From Sinomonas terrae (GTDB taxonomy: Bacteria > Actinomycetota > Actinomycetes > Actinomycetales > Micrococcaceae): a DNA stretch of 64,000 nt. A program made the position numbers and the translations under genes. Under the pieces are notes generated by a model. It was given only the letters and a program-made list of their open reading frames with translations, did no database searches and had not been told where the DNA came from. The stretch is taken from NCBI RefSeq assembly GCF_022539255.1, contig NZ_JAKZBV010000001.1, positions 3,162,001-3,226,000 of the forward strand, in the 5' to 3' direction. This document shows, piece by piece, positions 59,240 to 64,000 of the stretch. The number at the start of each line of letters is the position of its first letter. Position 1 is the stretch's first letter.

Positions 59240-60137
59240 GCTCGGCCAGCACCTTGCGTGCTCTCGCGAGCGCGTCCTGCTTCGTCTTGGCCAACTCGGC
59301 GAGCTGAGCCTCCTTCGGCCCCATGAGCGCGGCCTGATACTGCGCCTCGATGTCCGACAGCCGCTGCATCACCGAGAACTTCTGCTTGCAGCGGACGTCC
59401 TTGACGGCGTCACGGATCTGCTGCTCCTTCGAGGAGTTCCCCATGGCCACGCCCCACTCCCCGTGGGCGGGATCCGGAGTCAAGCCCTCCGCCTTAATGC
59501 ATGTAAGCCATTGATTATTGATCTGTCGATATTCTGGATCCCGGTACGTGAGGTTGGTGGCGCCGGCGGAGATTTCTCCCACAACGGTGTTCGCAGTCGC
59601 CGCCCATCCGGGGGTTATCTCAGGGATGAGCTCGCCGATTGACTCAAGCTGCGCTCTGCACTCTCGGGATGCTTCGACTGCGTCGTCGGGCGGGCCTTCC
59701 GCTCCATACCGAACACGCGAATCGTAGATCCCGTCAGCTCTCTTGATCTTCACCGGTTGCCACCCGTTGACCTCGACAAGCCTCATCACCCAAGGTCCAT
59801 ATCGGCGATACTCCGTGATTTCAAGATCTCCCGGAGTGCCCATAAGCGGCCTTCCTTGAGCTCGTACGCAGTCCTCAGTCAGGTACGAGTTGGCTGAAGA
59901 GACGACTTCCCATTCCTCAGGCGAAAAAATGTATGCGTCAAGCGGAAAAGTTACGGCGGCCTTAATCTCGTTAACGGCTGCCTTCACCGAATGAAAGTTC
60001 GAGCGGTCGACAGAGGGGGCGGACCTTTCCGTTGGCCCACTGCCACTCTGCTCTGGAACGCCGCAACCCGCGAGCAGCAGGAACGCCGCGACGAGAACCG
60101 CGCTTCCAAATCGAGCCGGTCGCAAGTTTCCGGCCAA
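59229..60137 (-). CDS. Lipoprotein of unknown function
   Basis: A 302-residue lipoprotein: AVLVAAFLLLAGCGVPEQ (Cys about residue 25). A helical, charged C-terminal region (KQKFSVMQRLSDIEAQYQAALMGPKEAQLAELAKTKQDALARARKVLAEHG) follows an alpha/beta domain. No family is recognised. It is the first of the three-gene run with the exporter and probably acts with it at the cell surface. Confidence 0.78.
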   Translation of the reverse strand: MAGNLRPARFGSAVLVAAFLLLAGCGVPEQSGSGPTERSAPSVDRSNFHSVKAAVNEIKAAVTFPLDAYIFSPEEWEVVSSANSYLTEDCVRAQGRPLMGTPGDLEITEYRRYGPWVMRLVEVNGWQPVKIKRADGIYDSRVRYGAEGPPDDAVEASRECRAQLESIGELIPEITPGWAATANTVVGEISAGATNLTYRDPEYRQINNQWLTCIKAEGLTPDPAHGEWGVAMGNSSKEQQIRDAVKDVRCKQKFSVMQRLSDIEAQYQAALMGPKEAQLAELAKTKQDALARARKVLAEHGA

Positions 60138-60518
60138 TCAGGAAGCCTCGTCATGGCTGCTAATGCGATCATTCCAGGTTCCACCCAAAGGATGGCCCAG
60201 AGAGGTCAGGTTGAAGGCTTGCCCTTCTTTGGCATAGAAGCTCCGACCGCCGAACCAAGCGTCCTGATAAAACATGACGTAGTGATATTTCGGGTTCGTG
60301 GTCCACCCGATTCGGAAGGTGCTCGCCTGATCATTCATCCAGCCGACGTAGCCATTGCGGTAGGGTGCACTGTATTTCGCCCCGCCGTAGTTGATATCGG
60401 TCCAGAAGCACACCTGACCGTTGGCGCACCCTGAATCTGCCGAGGCGGGAGCCAAGCCCACTCCCCCGATCAACCCGGCAACCACTGGCGCAATTCCTGC
60501 AAACCGCATCTTCTTCAT
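60138..60518 (-). CDS. Secreted I36-type peptidase-inhibitor-like protein
   Basis: A 126-residue protein with a signal peptide (RFAGIAPVVAGLIGGVGLAPASA) and a beta/gamma-crystallin-like peptidase inhibitor I36 domain (GCANGQVCFWTDINYGGAKY, then FYQDAWFGGRSFY). I36 proteins block proteases; this one is next to a lipoprotein/exporter operon. ATG 60518 follows AAGGGGA. A tandem 20-bp repeat lies just upstream. Confidence 0.88.
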   Translation of the reverse strand: MKKMRFAGIAPVVAGLIGGVGLAPASADSGCANGQVCFWTDINYGGAKYSAPYRNGYVGWMNDQASTFRIGWTTNPKYHYVMFYQDAWFGGRSFYAKEGQAFNLTSLGHPLGGTWNDRISSHDEAS

Positions 60519-60530
60519 GACGTCCCCTTG

Positions 60531-60570
60531 CCATTTCAGGATCAACTGGGCCATTTCCGGATCAACTGGC
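60531..60570. repeat. Tandem 20-bp repeat in the I36 gene leader
   Basis: CCATTTCAGGATCAACTGGG (60531-60550) is followed directly by CCATTTCCGGATCAACTGGC (60551-60570). The two copies differ at two positions. It sits 13 bp upstream of the start (minus strand), next to the ribosome site, so it may be a regulator-binding site or mRNA element. Confidence 0.7.
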
Positions 60571-60636
60571 TGCCAATCCACTTTTTGCAACCTACAGGCC
60601 ACGAGAGAGACCGGCAATGCTCACAACACGGTGAGG

Positions 60637-61338
60637 TCAGGCTGGCATGCGGCGGACGGCCGCCCGCAGGGCCCGCTCCGGGTCCAGACCCCGTAATCGC
60701 GCGGCCCGCACGATCCCCAGAAGTAGCTCGCCGAGGTCGTCTTCGGTCACAAACTCGGCCAGCGCCGACGCCTCGCTGTCCGCTTGGTGGGGCTGATCGC
60801 CGTCGAGCGCCCGGCGCCGCTCGGCCCGCCCGAGCGCCTTGTCAGCGAGGGCGAGGGCAGGAAGATGTCGGGGAAGCCCCTCAAGGGGGCCTTCCCCTGC
60901 CGAAGGTGCCATCGGCAACAGGTCCTCGCGCTCGGCAGCCGCCGCGCGCTCGGCCTTCTCCTCACGCTTCGCAGCGTCCCACGAGGCGATAATCTCCTCC
61001 ACAGTCGCCGGAAAGCTGGGCTGCAACCCACCGTCGGACGTGAAGACGTGGCGGTTGCGGCGGACCATCTTGGCGGTGAGTGCCTCAGCGACGGCGTCTA
61101 GGTTGAAGGCCCCGCGCTCTCGCGCGATTTCGGAGTGCAGCACGACCTGAAGCAAGACGTCGGCGAGCTCACCCTTCAGTTCCTCCTCGGGCTGCCCCTC
61201 CTCGATGGCTTCCACAAGCTCGTACGACTCCTCGACGAGGTACTCGACGAGTGAGGCGTGCGTGAGCGCCGCCGTCCAGAGGCAGTGCTCGCGGAGGAGA
61301 CGGACCACCTCCACGAGACGGTCGACGGCGGCACTCAC
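60637..61338 (-). CDS. mazG: MazG-type NTP pyrophosphohydrolase
   Basis: A 233-residue enzyme. MazG motif: EYLVEESYELVEAIEEGQPEEELKGELADVLLQVVLHSEIARERG with the acidic ExxE...ExxD metal cluster; a second half holds an extension. It hydrolyses non-canonical NTPs. GTG 61338 is about 11 bp downstream of the add stop. Core gene. Confidence 0.93.
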   Translation of the reverse strand: MSAAVDRLVEVVRLLREHCLWTAALTHASLVEYLVEESYELVEAIEEGQPEEELKGELADVLLQVVLHSEIARERGAFNLDAVAEALTAKMVRRNRHVFTSDGGLQPSFPATVEEIIASWDAAKREEKAERAAAAEREDLLPMAPSAGEGPLEGLPRHLPALALADKALGRAERRRALDGDQPHQADSEASALAEFVTEDDLGELLLGIVRAARLRGLDPERALRAAVRRMPA

Positions 61339-61348
61339 GATGCGAGGC

Positions 61349-62491
61349 CTACTCGCCCAGGCTTCCGTACGCCTGGTTGATGAACTCCACGAGGTCTTCA
61401 CGATCCTCGAGTGGAAGGAATGCCGCCTCTGCCGCATTGAGAGTGAGCTCGAGCAGATCATCCAGGTCGTAGTCGAAGGCCTCGACGAGCAGCTCGAACT
61501 CGTCGGTCAGCGTCACGCCGCTCATGAGCCGGTTGTCGGTATTCACGGTGACCTTGAAGCCGAGTTCATAGAGCATGTCGATCGGGTGGTCGAGGATGTC
61601 CTCGCCCCATGGGGCGATGGCACCCGTCTGAAGGTTCGACGACGGGCAGAGCTCGAGCGGGATCCCCCGGTCGCGGACCCACGCAGCGAGTTCGCCGAGC
61701 GTCACATCCAGGATCGGCACGCCGTCCTCGTCGACCTCTCCCGATTCCTCGACCGAGATGTCCTCGGCGATGCGGACACCATGGCCGAGGCGCAGCGCGC
61801 GCCCGTCCACGAGGGCCGACTGGATGCTCTCGAGCCCGGCTGCCTCGCCCGCATGCACCGTCACAGGGAAGTTCTGGCGAGCAAGGTACGTGAACGCATC
61901 CGCGAAACGGGACGCTGGAAATCCATCCTCCGCGCCGGCGATGTCGAAGCCGACAGCGCCATGCTCCCTGTGCCGCACGGCAAGCTCGGCGATCTCCTGT
62001 GAGCGGTCGGCGTGCCTCATGGCGGTAATGAGCTGGCCGACAGCGATGACTCGCCCGGACTCCTCGACCTTCGCGATGCCCTCCTCGATCCCCTCCTGCA
62101 CCGCTTCCACGGCCTCGTCGAGGGTGAGTCCGCGGCTGAGGTGCTGCTCGGGGGCCCAGCGGACCTCGCCGTACACCACGCCGTCGTCCGCGAGATCCTC
62201 GACGAACTCACGGGCGATGCGACGCAGTGCAGACTCCGTCTGCATCACGGCGACGGTGTGGTCGAAGGTCTCGAGATAGCGCGGAAGCGAGCCGGAATCG
62301 GCGGACTCGCGGAACCACTGGGCGAGCGCCACGGGCTCGGTGGAGGGCAGCTCGTGCCCGATCTCCGCGGCGAGTTCGATGATCGTGGCAGGCCGCAGGC
62401 CGCCGTCGAGATGGTCGTGGAGGGAGACCTTGGGGAGAGAACGAAGGTCGAAGGTCAGATCAGGGGCGGCATCGATGATCGGCTCAGTCAC
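61349..62491 (-). CDS. add: Adenosine deaminase
   Basis: A 380-residue TIM-barrel amidohydrolase. Zinc ligands: HDHLDG (N-terminal) and VTVHAGE; catalytic and other ligands RLGHGVRI and VNTDNRLMSG. It deaminates adenosine to inosine. Its start overlaps the DedA stop by 8 bp. Core gene. Confidence 0.97.
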   Translation of the reverse strand: MTEPIIDAAPDLTFDLRSLPKVSLHDHLDGGLRPATIIELAAEIGHELPSTEPVALAQWFRESADSGSLPRYLETFDHTVAVMQTESALRRIAREFVEDLADDGVVYGEVRWAPEQHLSRGLTLDEAVEAVQEGIEEGIAKVEESGRVIAVGQLITAMRHADRSQEIAELAVRHREHGAVGFDIAGAEDGFPASRFADAFTYLARQNFPVTVHAGEAAGLESIQSALVDGRALRLGHGVRIAEDISVEESGEVDEDGVPILDVTLGELAAWVRDRGIPLELCPSSNLQTGAIAPWGEDILDHPIDMLYELGFKVTVNTDNRLMSGVTLTDEFELLVEAFDYDLDDLLELTLNAAEAAFLPLEDREDLVEFINQAYGSLGE

Positions 62492-63260
62492 GGTCCAACT
62501 TTAGGGAAGGGCCACGGCGCGCACCAGCCGGGCCCTCGGCACCACCTCGGTGCGGGGCGTAGTCGTCCGCCGAAAGGCCAGCCTCGGGGTGCTGGCTCAG
62601 GTGCGAGCGACGTGCTGCCTCGGCACGTGCCGCCGCCCGCTGCGCGTCCTTCGCGTCGCGCCAACGGTGCAGCACGGTGATCAGGTGATCGAGGATGACG
62701 CCCAGAATGAGCGCGAACACGACTGCGACGGCGGCGCTTCCGAGGGGATTGTGGTGCAGCCACGGGAACGAGCTGGCGAGCAGCCCGACGCCGAGCGAGT
62801 ACCCGACCCACGTCAAGCACGCGAAAGCGTCCAACCAGAAGAACGTGCGGTGCCGGAATCGGGTCGATCCGGCGACGTAATTGACGGCCACGCGCCCCCA
62901 TGGGACGTAGCGCGCTGTGAAGATGAGGACTGCTCCGCGTTTATCGAGCTCGTGCCGCGCCCAGGCGAAGACCTTCTGCACCCTAGGCCGGCGCATCCAC
63001 CGCCAGCGGTCGATGCCGATCCCGCGTCCGAGCATGTACGCGGTGTTGTCCCCTGCTATTGCACCGACGAGCGCCGTCAGGCCGAGGACCCAGAGATTGG
63101 GCTCACCGCTGTGGCGCCAGTAGGCTGCGAGTGCAACGATGAGGGTCTCGCTCGGAGCGATCACTGCAAAACCGTCGACAAAGAAGAAGACCAGCAGGAT
63201 CGGATAGATCCACCACTGCCCAGCAGCATGCAGAATCGCGTGATCCAGAACGTTCAGCAT
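62484..63260 (-). CDS. DedA-family membrane protein
   Basis: A 258-residue protein. The SNARE-associated/DedA region is GAIAGDNTAYMLGRGIG, then FTARYVPWGRVAVNYVAGSTR and FFWLDAFACLTWVGYSLGVGLLASS, with several TM helices. DedA proteins are implicated in undecaprenyl-phosphate and lipid flipping. ATG 63260 follows AAGGAGC; an upstream start (63290) is possible. Confidence 0.93.
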   Translation of the reverse strand: MLNVLDHAILHAAGQWWIYPILLVFFFVDGFAVIAPSETLIVALAAYWRHSGEPNLWVLGLTALVGAIAGDNTAYMLGRGIGIDRWRWMRRPRVQKVFAWARHELDKRGAVLIFTARYVPWGRVAVNYVAGSTRFRHRTFFWLDAFACLTWVGYSLGVGLLASSFPWLHHNPLGSAAVAVVFALILGVILDHLITVLHRWRDAKDAQRAAARAEAARRSHLSQHPEAGLSADDYAPHRGGAEGPAGARRGPSLKLDRD

Positions 63261-63390
63261 GCGATGGTGCTCCTTGTGCGGCGGGCTCATTTCAGTGTCG
63301 CACGCCCTAGAGCATGCTGCTATCCGCTGGAGTTACTCCCTCCGCGTAGCCGCGCTGTCCCCTGACGCGGCTAAGGTCGCCTTCAGCGTT

Positions 63391-64000
63391 TCATGCGACC
63401 CTGTCAATGACAAGCCTCTGCGCCGGGCGGGCGCCCGCCGGGGCGATGACGGCCGCGCCCTCAAGCACCTGCTTCGCGCGCCCAAAGCGGTCCGAACTGT
63501 CGGTCAGGAGCGTCATGAGCGGCTCTCCTGCACGGACAAACGCACCGGGCTTCGCGTGCAGCCGTACCCCGGCCGCCGCTTGTACCGAATCTTCCTTGCG
63601 CGCCCGACCCGCACCGAGGCGCCATGCGGCCACCCCTACTTTGAAGGCGTCGAGTTCGACGAGGACCCCGTCGGCCGGAGCGTAGACGACCTCGGATTCC
63701 TGCGCCGTCGGAAGGGCGGCATCAGGGTCACCGCCCTGCGCCGCGATCATTCGCCGCCACACGTCCATCGCACGGCCGTCGCGGAGCGCTTGCTCAGGAT
63801 CGGCGTCGTGCACGCCAGCGCATGCGAGCATCTCCTCGGCAAGGCGCACCGTGAGCTCGACGACGTCCTCGGGACCCCCGCCCGCGAGCACCTCGATGGA
63901 CTCCTCGACCTCGAGCGCGTTGCCGACCGTGAGCCCGAGTGGCGTAGACATGTTGGTGAGGAGCGCCACCGTCTTCACGCCGGCATCCAAGCCCAAGGCG
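63391..64000 (-). CDS. deoA: Thymidine phosphorylase, C-terminal part (cut by window end)
   Basis: The 3' end of a pyrimidine-nucleoside phosphorylase: KTVALLTNMSTPLGLTVGNALEVEESIEVLAGGG is the conserved central block, followed by the C-terminal domain with VYAPADGVLVELDAFKVGVAAWRLGAGRARKEDSVQAAAGVRLHAKPGA. The start lies beyond the window. Core purine/pyrimidine salvage group with add. Confidence 0.92.
   Translation of the reverse strand, partial: ALGLDAGVKTVALLTNMSTPLGLTVGNALEVEESIEVLAGGGPEDVVELTVRLAEEMLACAGVHDADPEQALRDGRAMDVWRRMIAAQGGDPDAALPTAQESEVVYAPADGVLVELDAFKVGVAAWRLGAGRARKEDSVQAAAGVRLHAKPGAFVRAGEPLMTLLTDSSDRFGRAKQVLEGAAVIAPAGARPAQRLVIDRVA

Overview
The window is GC-rich double-strand coding DNA typical of an actinobacterium of the Micrococcaceae (Arthrobacter/Sinomonas-like). 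This rests on composition, on the gene order eno - divIC/ftsB - DUF501 - ppx - subtilase - NDH-2, and on mercuric-reductase, Flp pilin and IS families common in that group. The genus is an inference from memory of gene order, not from a search.

Two very different halves meet at a tRNA gene (49146-49219, minus strand). To its right (49342-64000) the genome is compact, nearly all minus strand and intact: NDH-2, subtilisin-like protease, Ppx/GppA, DUF501, DivIC/FtsB-like protein, enolase, a MacB-like ABC exporter with its HlyD-like partner, a lipoprotein, an I36-type secreted protein, MazG, adenosine deaminase, a DedA protein and the end of thymidine phosphorylase. To its left (1-49145) lies an accessory island. 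It ends in a large serine integrase whose last codons run into the tRNA gene, and it carries five IS copies, many decayed genes and metal/redox genes.

Island layout: 1-2009 right part of an IS21 element; 2062-5130 secreted DUF916-like protein, XRE-TPR regulator, Flp pilin and a truncated second Flp; 5292-6451 an orphan iron-binding lipoprotein under a DtxR/IdeR-type iron box; 6500-14085 a decay zone with one intact nitrilase, a flavin monooxygenase, a BBE-type FAD oxidoreductase and several remnants; 14086-26188 a compact locus around membrane lipid chemistry and redox (CDP-alcohol phosphatidyltransferase, second Lgt, two pyridine nucleotide-disulfide oxidoreductases, two methyltransferases, two DUF427 genes, a four-TM protein, a Crp/Fnr regulator, a Tes/MJ0619-like radical SAM enzyme and an OpuAC lipoprotein); 26416-33392 a three-level nest of transposons (IS256 in IS21 in IS21) that splits a membrane protein gene; 33759-39918 a YHS-domain permease, HAD, AhpD-like protein, MerA, two MerR regulators and a small Cys-rich protein; 40449-42117 an IS1380 element; 42488-47302 a SnoaL protein, a frameshifted BBE oxidoreductase, a degenerate receiver, and ParB/SSB-like remnants; 47486-49171 the integrase.

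The most interesting unit is 15146-26188. Three Crp/Fnr-like palindromes (near 18828, 21014 and 37100) sit about 30 bp upstream of TANNNT -10 elements, the spacing of class II activation. One precedes the operon that encodes the Crp/Fnr protein, and the others precede a DUF427 gene and the AhpD-HAD pair. This suggests a small island-borne regulon joining lipid/redox enzymes.
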